Positions 34,349 through 42,867 of a stretch of DNA of 64,000 bases are shown one piece after another (the stretch's first letter is position 1; every line of letters starts with the position of its first letter). Source of the stretch: Arthrobacter sp. zg-Y820 (lineage in GTDB: Bacteria; Actinomycetota; Actinomycetes; Actinomycetales; Micrococcaceae); contig NZ_CP126247.1 in NCBI RefSeq assembly GCF_030142155.1, positions 3,658,001 to 3,722,000 on the forward strand, in the 5' to 3' direction. Below the pieces are notes generated by a model. That model saw only the letters and a program-made list of their open reading frames with translations. It had not been told where the DNA came from and ran no database searches. A program made the translations under genes and the position numbers.

Positions 34349-35302
34349 TCAGGTCCCGGGCGCCGCTGGCCCGTCCCCGGCGGTCCGGGACCGGTCGATC
34401 TCCTGCGACTGGTACTCGACCTGTCCGCGGGTCAGCTCCATGTAGGCGTCCTCGAGGGAGAGCTGCTGGGGCGTGAGCTCGGTGAGGAGAATGCCGCGGG
34501 ACAGCGCCGCCTCCGCAATGCTGCGGGACGACAACCCGAGGATGTCCAGGTGGTCCGCCGCCAATCGGCGCACCTCAACCCCGGCCGAGCCGATCGCCGC
34601 CGTCAGGGCATCGGCGTCGTCGGTGCGCACCAGGATGCGTTCCTGTGCACTGCCGGCAAGGACTTCGTCCATCGGCGCGTCAGCCAGGATCCTGCCGCGG
34701 CCGATCACGAGCAGGTGGTCGGCGGTCACTGCCATCTCGCTCATCAGGTGCGAGGAGATGAACACGGTGCGGCCCTCGGCGGCGAGGCCGCGGACCAGGT
34801 GGCGGACCCACAGCACCCCCGCGGGGTCCAGGCCGTTGACCGGCTCGTCGAAGATCAGGGTCTGCGGGTCCCCCAGCATCGCCGCGGCGATGCCCAGGCG
34901 CTGCCCCATTCCCAGCGAAAAGCCGCCCACGCGCTTCCTGGCCACCGGACCGAGGCCGGTCAGCTCAATGACCTCGTTGATCCGGCCGGAGGAAATGCCG
35001 TGGGTGGCAGCCAGCGCCCGCAGGTGGTTGTACGCGGTGCGTTTGGGATGCACGGCCTTGGCCTCGAGCAGGGCGCCGACCTCGTGCAGGGGTGCCCGGT
35101 GGCTGGCATACGGGCTCCCATTGACAATGACGGTGCCGGCGGTGGGACGGTCCAGGCCCACGATCATGCGCATGGTGGTGGATTTCCCGGCACCGTTGGG
35201 ACCCAGGAACCCGGTCACCTTTCCCGGCCGGACCGAAAAGGTGATGCCGTCGACGGCGGTCGTGTCACCGAAACGCTTGGCAAGCCGTTGTGCCTCAATC
35301 AT
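34349..35302 (-). CDS. ABC transporter ATP-binding protein (tandem paralogue)
   Basis: A 317-residue ATPase with intact Walker A (GPNGAGKSTTM), signature (FSLGMGQRLGIA), Walker B and H-loop. It aligns end to end with the next ATPase without visible gaps. Unlike that copy it has no dedicated permease directly downstream; a 212-base gap follows. It may share the permease of the neighbouring pair or partner with the ABC-2 permease upstream (35356-36201). Start supported by GAAGGG. Confidence 0.9.
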   Translation of the reverse strand: MIEAQRLAKRFGDTTAVDGITFSVRPGKVTGFLGPNGAGKSTTMRMIVGLDRPTAGTVIVNGSPYASHRAPLHEVGALLEAKAVHPKRTAYNHLRALAATHGISSGRINEVIELTGLGPVARKRVGGFSLGMGQRLGIAAAMLGDPQTLIFDEPVNGLDPAGVLWVRHLVRGLAAEGRTVFISSHLMSEMAVTADHLLVIGRGRILADAPMDEVLAGSAQERILVRTDDADALTAAIGSAGVEVRRLAADHLDILGLSSRSIAEAALSRGILLTELTPQQLSLEDAYMELTRGQVEYQSQEIDRSRTAGDGPAAPGT

Positions 35303-35355
35303 GATGTGCCCTTCGCTGGAGCGGACAGGGGCTGCACGGGAAACCGGTCCGCTGC

Positions 35356-36201
35356 CTAGCGGGAGCTTACCGACTCAAACTTCCGCACCGCCAGAGGAAC
35401 AAAGACCAGCAGCATCGCCGCCGACCCGATCAGGACCGTCGCGGTCGCATGCTGCATGGGCCAGGTGTCCGGCACCGGGGTGTCACCCAGGTTGCCGAAC
35501 AGCTCCCGCGCGGCCTGCACCAGGGCCGACACCGGATTCCAGTTCGCGAAGACCTCCAGCGGCGCCGGCAGGGTGGAGCTCTGCACAAATGCGTTGGAGA
35601 TGAACGTGATGGGAAACAGGATCATGAAGGACGCGTTGTTGATGGTCTCCGGTGAGCGGACGCTCATGCCGAGCAGGGCCATCACCCAGCTGAAGGCATA
35701 GGAAAAGAGCAGCAGCAGCCCCACCCCGGCCAGGAAGGAGGCGAAGGAGGTGTTGACCCGCCAGCCCACCAGCAGACCGGTCGCCATCATGATGAGCATG
35801 GAAATCGCGTTGAGCACCAGGTCCGAGTTGGTCCTCCCGATCAGCACCGCCGAGGGGCTCATCGGGAGGGTGCGGAACCGGTCGACGATTCCCTCCTTCA
35901 GGTCTTGGGCCATCGCCGCCCCGGAGAACGTGGAACCGAAAACCACTGTCTGGGCGAAGATTCCCGCCATCAGATACTGCGTGTAGTCGGTGCCGGCCAC
36001 TGAAATCGAACCGCCGTAGACCTGGCTGAACAGCAGCACGAACATGATGGGCTGCAGGACGGCGAAGATGATCATGTCCGGCGAGCGCTTGATTTTGATC
36101 AGGTTGCGCCAGGTGACGGTCCAGCCGTCAGCGGCCCAGTTGGCTGTGGCCGCTTTGCCGCGGGTGGTCACGACGGGCAGTCGGGTTGCTGCGGCACTCA
36201 T
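35356..36201 (-). CDS. ABC-2 permease of a DrrAB-like exporter
   Basis: A 281-residue permease with six predicted helices and the ABC-2 pattern WRNLIKIKRSPDMIIFAVLQPIMFVLLFSQVYG. It resembles DrrB of the daunorubicin-resistance exporter. Its start overlaps the ATPase stop by four bases (36198-36201). Likely forms a drug or lipid exporter with the adjacent DrrA-like ATPase. The last residues (RKFESVSSR) are typical cytoplasmic tail. Confidence 0.88.
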   Translation of the reverse strand: MSAAATRLPVVTTRGKAATANWAADGWTVTWRNLIKIKRSPDMIIFAVLQPIMFVLLFSQVYGGSISVAGTDYTQYLMAGIFAQTVVFGSTFSGAAMAQDLKEGIVDRFRTLPMSPSAVLIGRTNSDLVLNAISMLIMMATGLLVGWRVNTSFASFLAGVGLLLLFSYAFSWVMALLGMSVRSPETINNASFMILFPITFISNAFVQSSTLPAPLEVFANWNPVSALVQAARELFGNLGDTPVPDTWPMQHATATVLIGSAAMLLVFVPLAVRKFESVSSR

Positions 36202-37250
36202 CGGCGGGCTCCTTCCTTGTCATCTGCATCCGCTGCAGCCCCGGCTTCCGGTTCCTCCTCGGCGGGTCGGCCGGTGAGCTGCAGGAAAACGTCGTCCAGC
36301 GTGGGCCGGCGGATGCCGGCGTCGTGCAGTCCGATGCCCTGCGCCTGCAAATCCGAGAGCACGAGCTGCAGGGAGGCCGGGCCGTTCTGGACGCTCACTT
36401 CCAGGGCGCGCCCGTCGTCGGCCGTGTGCGGCTGGCCGGAGCCGTGGCGGGCGAGAACGGCCTCGGCCGCGGCGGCGTCGTTTCCGTCCACCAGCGCCAC
36501 GGCGACACTGTGTCCGCCAATCCGGGACTTCAGCTGATCCGAGGTGCCCTCGGCGATCACTGTCCCGTGGTCGATCACGGCCACCGTGTCCGCCAGCTGG
36601 TCCGCTTCTTCCAGGTACTGCGTGGTCAGCAGCAGCGTGGTGCCTCCGGCAACGAGGTCCTTGATGACTTGCCACAGCGCGAGGCGGCTGCGCGGGTCAA
36701 GGCCGCTGGTCGGTTCGTCCAGGAACAGCACCCGCGGGCTGTTCACCAGGGCTCCGGCCAGGTCCAGGCGCCGCCGCATGCCGCCGGAATAGCCCTTAAC
36801 CGGGCGGTTGCCGGCCTCGGCGAGGTCGAACATGTCGATCAGTTCGGCTGCGCGGGCCCGGGCCTGCCTGTCCGGAAGGTGGTACAGCCGGCCGACCATC
36901 CGCAGGTTTTCCATGCCGGTCAGGTTTTCATCGACCGCGGCGTACTGGCCGGAAACGCCGATGATCCTCCGGACCTCCTTGGGATGGGCGAGCACGTTGA
37001 TGCCGTCGATGGTGACGGTTCCGGCGTCGGGCTTGATCAGCGTGGTGAGGACCTTGACGGCGGTGGTCTTTCCCGCGCCGTTCGGTCCCAGCAGTGCCAT
37101 GACGGCGCCTTCGGGCACCGCAATGTCCAGTCCGGCCAGCGCATGGACCGGCCCCGACTTGGACTTATAGGTTTTCGCGACTCCGTGCGCCTCTATCAGC
37201 GGAGAGCCAGGGGCGCTCGGTTCTTCAGACGAGGTTGGGGAAATGAACAT
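36198..37250 (-). CDS. DrrA-like daunorubicin-resistance family ABC ATPase
   Basis: A 350-residue ATPase. Walker A GPNGAGKTTAVKVL, signature YSGGMRRRLDLAGAL, Walker B PRVLFLDEPTSGLDPRSR and the DrrA-type C-terminal domain with PTLDDVFLQLTG are visible. These motifs mark the DrrA subfamily, which pairs with DrrB-like permeases in drug export. The ATG at 37250 is preferred; the frame stays open upstream with Gly/Arg-rich sequence unlike a protein. First gene of the coupled ATPase-permease pair. Confidence 0.9.
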   Translation of the reverse strand: MFISPTSSEEPSAPGSPLIEAHGVAKTYKSKSGPVHALAGLDIAVPEGAVMALLGPNGAGKTTAVKVLTTLIKPDAGTVTIDGINVLAHPKEVRRIIGVSGQYAAVDENLTGMENLRMVGRLYHLPDRQARARAAELIDMFDLAEAGNRPVKGYSGGMRRRLDLAGALVNSPRVLFLDEPTSGLDPRSRLALWQVIKDLVAGGTTLLLTTQYLEEADQLADTVAVIDHGTVIAEGTSDQLKSRIGGHSVAVALVDGNDAAAAEAVLARHGSGQPHTADDGRALEVSVQNGPASLQLVLSDLQAQGIGLHDAGIRRPTLDDVFLQLTGRPAEEEPEAGAAADADDKEGARR

Positions 37251-37342
37251 TGGTCGAAGATAGGCCGGGCACTGCGGGTCCGGCACCCCCATTGCGGACA
37301 CATGCGGTCCGCTGGTTTTGGTGCCGGTTCGGACCGGGAGCT

Positions 37343-38533
37343 TTACGGAGCGGCCTCGGAAATTCTGTTCCGTTCCGCCGCGGCGGGGGCGAACAGGATG
37401 GAGAGCAGCATGGCCGCGCCCACCAGCAGCAGCGCGTTGCGGATACCCCAGTGCTCGCCCAGGAATCCCAGCACCGGCGGGCCGACAAAGAACGCCAGGT
37501 AGCCGATGGTGGACACCACCGACACCCGGCTGGCCGCATGGGCCGGGTCTTCGCCGGCCGCAGACATGCCCATGGGGAAGCCCAGGGCCGCGCCGATTCC
37601 CCACAGGACGGCCCCGATCCCGGCCAGCACCAGATTGGGGGCCAGGACAAACAGCAGCAGCCCGGCCAGTGACGCGCCCATGCAGATCCGCAGCGCCGGA
37701 ACCCGTCCCCACTGGTCGATCAGCTGCGCGCCGAACCAGCGGGTGGCGGTCATGGCGGCCACGAAGATGCCGAACATCACCGCGCCGGCGGTTTCACTGG
37801 TGCCGAGGCCGTCCACGGTGGCCTTGGCCACCCAGTCGTTGGCGGCGCCCTCGGTCAGCGCGGCGCCCAAAACCACCACGCCGATCAGCAGGGTGCGCCC
37901 CTCCTTCCACGCGGCGAACCGCGACCGCGGAGCAGCGGGTGCGCCGTCGTCGTCGTGCGCCGGCACCGGGTCGGGCAGGAAGTTCCGCGGCACGGCCAGC
38001 ACCAGCACCGTGGCAATCGCCACGATGCCCAGCAGATGCAGGGACAGCGAAATTCCGACGGCCGAGAGCACGGCGCCGATCATAGCGCCCACAAATGCGC
38101 CGCCGCTGAACGCGGCATGGAACCTGGGCATCACCGTGCGGCCGAGGTGGCGTTCCACCTCGGTGCCCTCCAGGTTCATGGCCACGTCCCAGAGGCCGAT
38201 GCCGGCGCCGAAGAGCAGCAGGCCTCCTGCGGCCAGCGGCACATTGGGCCAAAACAGGGAGGCGGCGATGATCAGGGACGCGGCCGACGTCGTCAGTCCG
38301 CCGGCGCGCACGGCACCGGCGGTGCCGATCCGCTGGGCGATGGATCCGGCCAGCGGCAGTGAACAGATCGAGCCGACGGCGGAAAACAACAGCAGCAGCC
38401 CGACCCCCGCCGCGCCGATCCCGAGGGATTCGGCGGCGGCGGGAATGCGGGCGGCCCAGCTGGCAAAAATGAGGCCGTTGAGGCCAAAGATCACGAAGAC
38501 GGAAATCAGGGCACGGTCCAGAGAGCTCTTCAC
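37343..38533 (-). CDS. MFS transporter (YbjJ-like)
   Basis: A 396-residue MFS protein of 12 predicted helices. The N-terminal FVIFGLNGLIFASWAARIPAAAESLG and the SIAQRIGTAGAVRAGG loop resemble the YbjJ/inner-membrane-protein group of sugar or drug exporters. The GTG at 38533 lacks a ribosome-binding site and could be leaderless. It is about 90 bases upstream of the DrrA-like gene on the same strand. The upstream gap (38534-38878) contains a short-repeat array. Substrate unknown. Confidence 0.82.
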   Translation of the reverse strand: MKSSLDRALISVFVIFGLNGLIFASWAARIPAAAESLGIGAAGVGLLLLFSAVGSICSLPLAGSIAQRIGTAGAVRAGGLTTSAASLIIAASLFWPNVPLAAGGLLLFGAGIGLWDVAMNLEGTEVERHLGRTVMPRFHAAFSGGAFVGAMIGAVLSAVGISLSLHLLGIVAIATVLVLAVPRNFLPDPVPAHDDDGAPAAPRSRFAAWKEGRTLLIGVVVLGAALTEGAANDWVAKATVDGLGTSETAGAVMFGIFVAAMTATRWFGAQLIDQWGRVPALRICMGASLAGLLLFVLAPNLVLAGIGAVLWGIGAALGFPMGMSAAGEDPAHAASRVSVVSTIGYLAFFVGPPVLGFLGEHWGIRNALLLVGAAMLLSILFAPAAAERNRISEAAP

Positions 38534-38615
38534 GCCTATATTGTGCAGCCAGTCCGCGCCGCGGCGGAAACGGACCTTGCTCACACCGGCGGCAGCCGCA
38601 GCCCTGTGAGCCCAC

Positions 38616-38784
38616 GATCTGCACACTGGATGGGCCCTGGCCATCGAGTGTGCAGATATAGCGGGCAGGATTCCCCGAGTGCGCACGTATGGCGGGCTCG
38701 GCGGCGCGGAAGTCACCCGATCTGCACACTCGGCGAGCGTGGGCCGACGAAAGCGGCTCGAAGTCGGCAGAGCTGCACACTCGG
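38616..38784. repeat. Five-copy 14-18 bp short-repeat array, mixed orientation
   Basis: The MFS/ABC-F gap carries copies of GATCTGCACACTCGG: 38616-38629 (+), 38645-38665 (inverted, with GCGGG flank), 38676-38697 (inverted, divergent GTGCGCAC core), 38716-38733 (+) and 38769-38784 (+, GAGCTGCACACTCGG). The rest of 38534-38878 has no gene. Could be binding sites or a small mobile repeat family. Confidence 0.7.
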
Positions 38785-38878
38785 CATCAGGGGCGGCGGT
38801 GAGGCCCCTTGCGCACTAGCCGATTGACTTGCCCGGCCGGCGGCCTGGCACACACAAAGGGGCCGGCCGGCGGTCCGG

Positions 38879-40561
38879 TCAGCGGGCCCGGACCACGCGT
38901 TTCTCGTCCCAGACCGGGGTCTCGGATTCGTAGACTTTGCCGTCGGAGCCGAAGACCAGGAACCGGTCGAAGCTGCGGGCGAACCAGCGGTCGTGAGTGA
39001 CGGCCAGGACGGTGCCTTCGAACGCGTCGATGGCCTTTTCCAGCGCCTCGGCGGAATGCAGGTCCAGGTTGTCGGTCGGTTCATCCAGCAGCAGCAGCGT
39101 GGCGCCGGAGAGTTCCAGCAGCAGGATCTGCAGCCGGGCCTGCTGCCCGCCGGAGAGCGAATCGTATTTCTGCTCCGAGGACGCCGCCAGCCCGTAGCGG
39201 TCCAGTGCGCCGGCCGCAGCCTCGCGGCCCAGCCCGGAGCGGTGGTCGTCGCCGCGGTGCAGGATGTCCAGCAGGGTTTTGCCGAGCAGGTCCGGGCGCA
39301 TCATGGTCTGCGCGAAGAAGCCGGGCCGGATCCGGGCGCCGAGCTTCACCGATCCCTCGTGCGGCACCGGAGCGATCTCCACCTCGGACACCGGTTCGTG
39401 TTCCTTTTCCGGATCGGTGCCGCCGGCGGCCAGCAGCCGCAGGAAGTGCGATTTGCCCGAGCCGTTGGCGCCAAGCACGCCCACCCGGTCGCCGAACCAG
39501 ATTTCGGTGCTGAAGGGCTTCATCAGGCCGGTGAGTTCCAGCTTCTGCGCGACGACGGCGCGCTTGGCCGTCCGTCCGCCGCGCAGCCGCATCTTCACGT
39601 TCTGTTCGATGGGCAGCGCCTCGGGCGGGCCGGCCTCAAGGAATTTGGCCAGCCGGGTCTGCGCGGCCTGGTAACGGTTGGCCATGTCGGAGCGGAACGC
39701 AGCCTTGTTCTTGTACATGTTGACGAGTTCCTTGAGCTTCAGGTGCTCCTCGTCCCAGCGCCGCCGCAGTTCCTCGAACCGGGCGTTGCGGTCCTCGCGG
39801 GCAGTGACGTAGCTGCTGAACCCGCCGCCGTGGATCCAGGCGGAAGCACCGTTGATGCCGGGCTCCAGGGTGACGATGCGGGTCGCGGCGTTGTCCAGCA
39901 GCTCGCGGTCGTGGCTGACAAACAGCACTGATTTTTTCGATTCCGCGAGTTTCGCTTCCAGCCAGCGCTTGCCGGGAACGTCGAGGTAGTTGTCCGGTTC
40001 ATCCAGGAGCAGCAGCTCGTCCGGGCCGGAGAACAGGGCCTCCAGGACCAGGCGCTTCTGCTCGCCGCCGGACAGCGTGGAGGCCTTGCGGTACTGCGCC
40101 CGGTCAAACGGCACACCCAGGGCGGCCATGGTGACCTCGTCCCAGACGGTTTCCTGCTCGTAGCCGCCGGCATCTCCCCAGTCGGCGATGGCTGTGGCGT
40201 ACCGCATCTGGGTGGGTTCGTCGTCGCGCTCCATCATGGCCAGCTCGGCGTCGTCCACTGCCTTGGCGGCGGCGGCGAGCGCCGGCGGGGCGGCCGAGAC
40301 CAGCAGGTCACGGACGGTGCTGTCGTCGCGGACCTGGCCCACGAACTGGCGCATGATGCCCATGGATCCGGACTTCGCCACGGTGCCTTCGTCGGCCTTG
40401 ATGTCCTCCGCAATGATCCGCAGCAGCGTGGTCTTGCCGGTGCCGTTGGGGCCGATCAGGGCAGTCTTGTGCCCGTCCCCCACCTTGAAGCTGACGCCGT
40501 TGAGCAGCTGCCGGCCGTCGGAGAGGAAATAGTCAATGTTGGATACGTCGAGGTGAGCCAC
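38879..40561 (-). CDS. ABC-F family ATPase (ribosome-associated or antibiotic-resistance type)
   Basis: A 560-residue protein with two tandem ABC ATPase domains and no membrane segment. Domain 1 has Walker A GPNGTGKTTLLR and signature LSGGEQKRLVLEAL, domain 2 GANGSGKSHFLR and LSGGQQARLQILLLEL; both Walker B motifs end LLLDEPxxNLD- or DNYLD-type. The linker between them (about residues 240-315, rich in Arg/Lys/Glu) is the ABC-F P-site motif. ABC-F proteins act on stalled ribosomes or confer ribosome protection. The GTG start follows GGGAGG. Confidence 0.92.
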   Translation of the reverse strand: MAHLDVSNIDYFLSDGRQLLNGVSFKVGDGHKTALIGPNGTGKTTLLRIIAEDIKADEGTVAKSGSMGIMRQFVGQVRDDSTVRDLLVSAAPPALAAAAKAVDDAELAMMERDDEPTQMRYATAIADWGDAGGYEQETVWDEVTMAALGVPFDRAQYRKASTLSGGEQKRLVLEALFSGPDELLLLDEPDNYLDVPGKRWLEAKLAESKKSVLFVSHDRELLDNAATRIVTLEPGINGASAWIHGGGFSSYVTAREDRNARFEELRRRWDEEHLKLKELVNMYKNKAAFRSDMANRYQAAQTRLAKFLEAGPPEALPIEQNVKMRLRGGRTAKRAVVAQKLELTGLMKPFSTEIWFGDRVGVLGANGSGKSHFLRLLAAGGTDPEKEHEPVSEVEIAPVPHEGSVKLGARIRPGFFAQTMMRPDLLGKTLLDILHRGDDHRSGLGREAAAGALDRYGLAASSEQKYDSLSGGQQARLQILLLELSGATLLLLDEPTDNLDLHSAEALEKAIDAFEGTVLAVTHDRWFARSFDRFLVFGSDGKVYESETPVWDEKRVVRAR

Positions 40562-40703
40562 GCTCCTATCCTCCCATCCGGCGCGCTGCCGGCCGCATGG
40601 CTGCCGTGCGTGGACAGGCTGCGTGGAGCGGCTATGTGGACAGCGGCTGGCGGGATCTGTCTACGATGAAGCTCCCAACACCGGGGCCGACCAAGGAGCA
40701 CAC

Positions 40704-41024
40704 GTGATCTTCATAACCGTCAAATTCAACGTCAAGCCCGAATGGGCCGACCGCTGGCCGGAACTGACTGCCGATTTCACGGCCGCCACCCGCGCCGAGC
40801 CGGGCAATCTGTGGTTCGACTGGTCGCGCAGCCTGGAGAACCCCAACGAGTTTGTCCTGGTCGAAGCCTTCAAGGACGACGCCGCTGCCGCCCACGTCCA
40901 GAGCGATCACTTCCAGCAGGCCATGAAGGACATGGTGCAGGCGCTGGTGGAGACTCCGAAGATCATCAACACCGTGATCGACGGCGAAGACTGGTCGCGC
41001 ATGGGCGAGTTGACGGTCGAGTAA
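40704..41024 (+). CDS. Antibiotic-biosynthesis-monooxygenase (ABM) domain protein, putative quinol monooxygenase
   Basis: A 106-residue single-domain dimeric alpha/beta-barrel protein of the ABM family. The pattern FITVKFNVKPEWADRW, TRAEPGNLWFDWSRSLENPNEFVLVEAFKDDAAAAHVQS and the C-terminal hydrophobic strand is typical. Members oxidise quinones or act as small-molecule monooxygenases without cofactor. GTG start with AAGGAG at the right spacing. It converges with the small protein at 41082-41351; a strong hairpin separates them. Confidence 0.85.
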   Translation: MIFITVKFNVKPEWADRWPELTADFTAATRAEPGNLWFDWSRSLENPNEFVLVEAFKDDAAAAHVQSDHFQQAMKDMVQALVETPKIINTVIDGEDWSRMGELTVE

Positions 41025-41051
41025 TTCGGGCTGGCGGCCCGGCCGGTTCCG

Positions 41052-41094
41052 CGACACCAAGTAGCCCCGGGCCGCCCGGGACTACTTGGTGTCG
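41052..41094. terminator. Bidirectional hairpin overlapping the stop of the 41082 gene
   Basis: Thirteen-base arms CGACACCAAGTAG (41052-41064) and CTACTTGGTGTCG (41082-41094) enclose a second CCCGGG/CCCGGG stem. The right arm is the last four codons and the stop of the minus-strand gene. Confidence 0.75.
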
Positions 41095-41351
41095 AGGGTG
41101 TATCCGGCGCGGGTCAGCATCTTTCGCAGGTCAACCACTGTCTGCTCGTCGATGTCCTTGCCCCGCGGCGGCTCCAGGAAGTCCGTCTGCCCGCCGAGGG
41201 TGACCTCGTACTTGCCGTTGTGCTCCCGGGTGGTGTCGGCCACCGCTTCGAGCAGTGACACGACGTTCTTCCACTCAATGTTTGAGCTGGTGGGATGCCG
41301 CAGGATCTGATCCAGCGTGTCCCGGTGGTGATTGTTCAGGTGTTCGGTCAT
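41082..41351 (-). CDS. Small HicA-like hypothetical protein
   Basis: An 89-residue soluble protein. A short basic/His-rich N-terminus (LNNHHRDTLDQILRHP) is followed by TSSNIEWKNVVSLLEAVADTTREHNGKYEVTLGGQ. This arrangement, with a strand carrying HNGKYEV, resembles HicA/YcfA-like dsRNA-binding folds, but the key Gly-His-Ser motif of HicA toxins is not evident and no antitoxin gene is adjacent. The start is well supported by AGGAGG. Function unknown; likely a stand-alone conserved actinobacterial protein. Confidence 0.62.
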   Translation of the reverse strand: MTEHLNNHHRDTLDQILRHPTSSNIEWKNVVSLLEAVADTTREHNGKYEVTLGGQTDFLEPPRGKDIDEQTVVDLRKMLTRAGYTLDTK

Positions 41352-41441
41352 CGGAAACCTCCTGTTTCCAGTTCCCCACGACCGCGCCCGGAGCGCAAGG
41401 GACGGCGGCCTCCGCACCCTCCCGGCCACTACGTCCGGCCG

Positions 41442-42752
41442 CTACTTGGCGGCGGTGCCTGCCAATCGTGCGGCCACCCGCGCCGGTACGAGGTGGGCCA
41501 CATGGCCCGCCATGGTTCGTGAGCCTAGCTCGATCACCAGTCCCCAGGCGGCCATGACCAGGAAGGTCCACGGCGCTGGCCCCACGGTTCCGAACCCTTG
41601 TCCGCCGCCGCTGCCGCCGGCCAGGGTTTGGCCGGCAGCGACGACGCCGAGCACGGATACCGCTGCGCCGGCAAACCCGAAGACCGCCGGCAGGGTCAGC
41701 CATCCGGAGCGCCGGCCCAGCGATTCGGGGCGCCGGTCCCGGGCCAGGAACCAGGCCACGGATGCGGCTGCGGACAGCAGCAGGGTCAGCGCACCGGCTG
41801 CCGCGCTGGCCCAGACCGGCAGGTCAACAACGGAGCCCGGAAGTTGTGCCGCCGCGGGCAGTCCTTGTTCCGCCACTGCTGAGAGATGACCGGCGGCGTA
41901 GGCCCAGGCCGAGGCCGTTGGCAGCCACAACGGCGCGGCAAACATCACGGCCACACCGCCCTTGACCAGGGCGGTGACTGCCAGGGCCGCTCCGGCCACT
42001 GCCGTGTAGGCCAGGTAATGGGCTCCGGCCAGGCGAAGCGCTGCGCGGACCCCGGGGAGGGACCGCTCCGCCCGGGTCACCCAGTGCGGTGCCGTTCCGG
42101 TCTCGTGCTTTCGCCCCGCCCAGCTGGCTACCGTGCCAAGCAGCACCGCGCCGGCGACCAGGCCCGGGGAGGCTGCGGTCAGGAACATGGCTCCGGTTTC
42201 GGTGTCTTCACGCAGCGAGAACGCCAGGCTCAGCAGCACTGAAACGGCGGCCAACGCCAGTCCGGTCAGCGCCGAATACAGCCAGCGCTGGCCCTCGGAC
42301 GCCGACGGTGAGCTCCTCTCGGCCCGGCGGCCCAGCCGCCACAGCGAGGCGACCGACACCACGGTCAGGAGCAGGGGAAGGGCGCCTGCCCAGAGGCTGA
42401 CAAGCGGGGCGGGAAGGTCTGCGTACCCGGCGGCGGAGACGGTCAGCACCGGAGTGCCGCCCAGCGCCATCGCGGCGAGGAAAAACGGATAAATCAACAG
42501 CGCCGACGGACCGTCCAGCCGGGCGCCCATGTTCCCGGCGGAATCATTCATGCCGTTCAGGGCTCCGGTGCCGCCCACAAAAAATCCCAGGACCAGCAGC
42601 GCCATCATCACCAGCGCGGCCCCAAGGGTCAGTCCATAGGCAAACAAGGCTGACTGCAGTGCCAGCCACCACTGCGGGGGCCGGCGGTCGGATTCGGCAG
42701 GCAGAGCAAGGGTGTCCGGGTTTCCCGGAATCCCGTTGTCCTGGTTGTCCAT
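41442..42752 (-). CDS. Multi-pass membrane protein of unknown function
   Basis: A 436-residue protein with roughly nine or ten hydrophobic helices and a polar N-terminus (NQDNGIPGNPDT). No transporter, enzyme or signature motif is recognised. Ala/Val/Leu-rich helices alternate with short Pro/Arg loops, suggesting a channel- or scaffold-like integral protein. The stop is 90 bases from the previous small gene's start and its own start has a 115-base gap before the CrtI-like gene, so it is probably a separate unit. Confidence 0.65.
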   Translation of the reverse strand: MDNQDNGIPGNPDTLALPAESDRRPPQWWLALQSALFAYGLTLGAALVMMALLVLGFFVGGTGALNGMNDSAGNMGARLDGPSALLIYPFFLAAMALGGTPVLTVSAAGYADLPAPLVSLWAGALPLLLTVVSVASLWRLGRRAERSSPSASEGQRWLYSALTGLALAAVSVLLSLAFSLREDTETGAMFLTAASPGLVAGAVLLGTVASWAGRKHETGTAPHWVTRAERSLPGVRAALRLAGAHYLAYTAVAGAALAVTALVKGGVAVMFAAPLWLPTASAWAYAAGHLSAVAEQGLPAAAQLPGSVVDLPVWASAAAGALTLLLSAAASVAWFLARDRRPESLGRRSGWLTLPAVFGFAGAAVSVLGVVAAGQTLAGGSGGGQGFGTVGPAPWTFLVMAAWGLVIELGSRTMAGHVAHLVPARVAARLAGTAAK

Positions 42753-42867
42753 TTATCCATTCCCCCTGCAGAGCATGAGCAGCCTTGCGTCGGATTTAAA
42801 CATACAAGCTTCCGGCGGTATCGCCTGCGACGTCCCCCGCGGCCCAGCACGGCAGCAGCGGCGGCGG

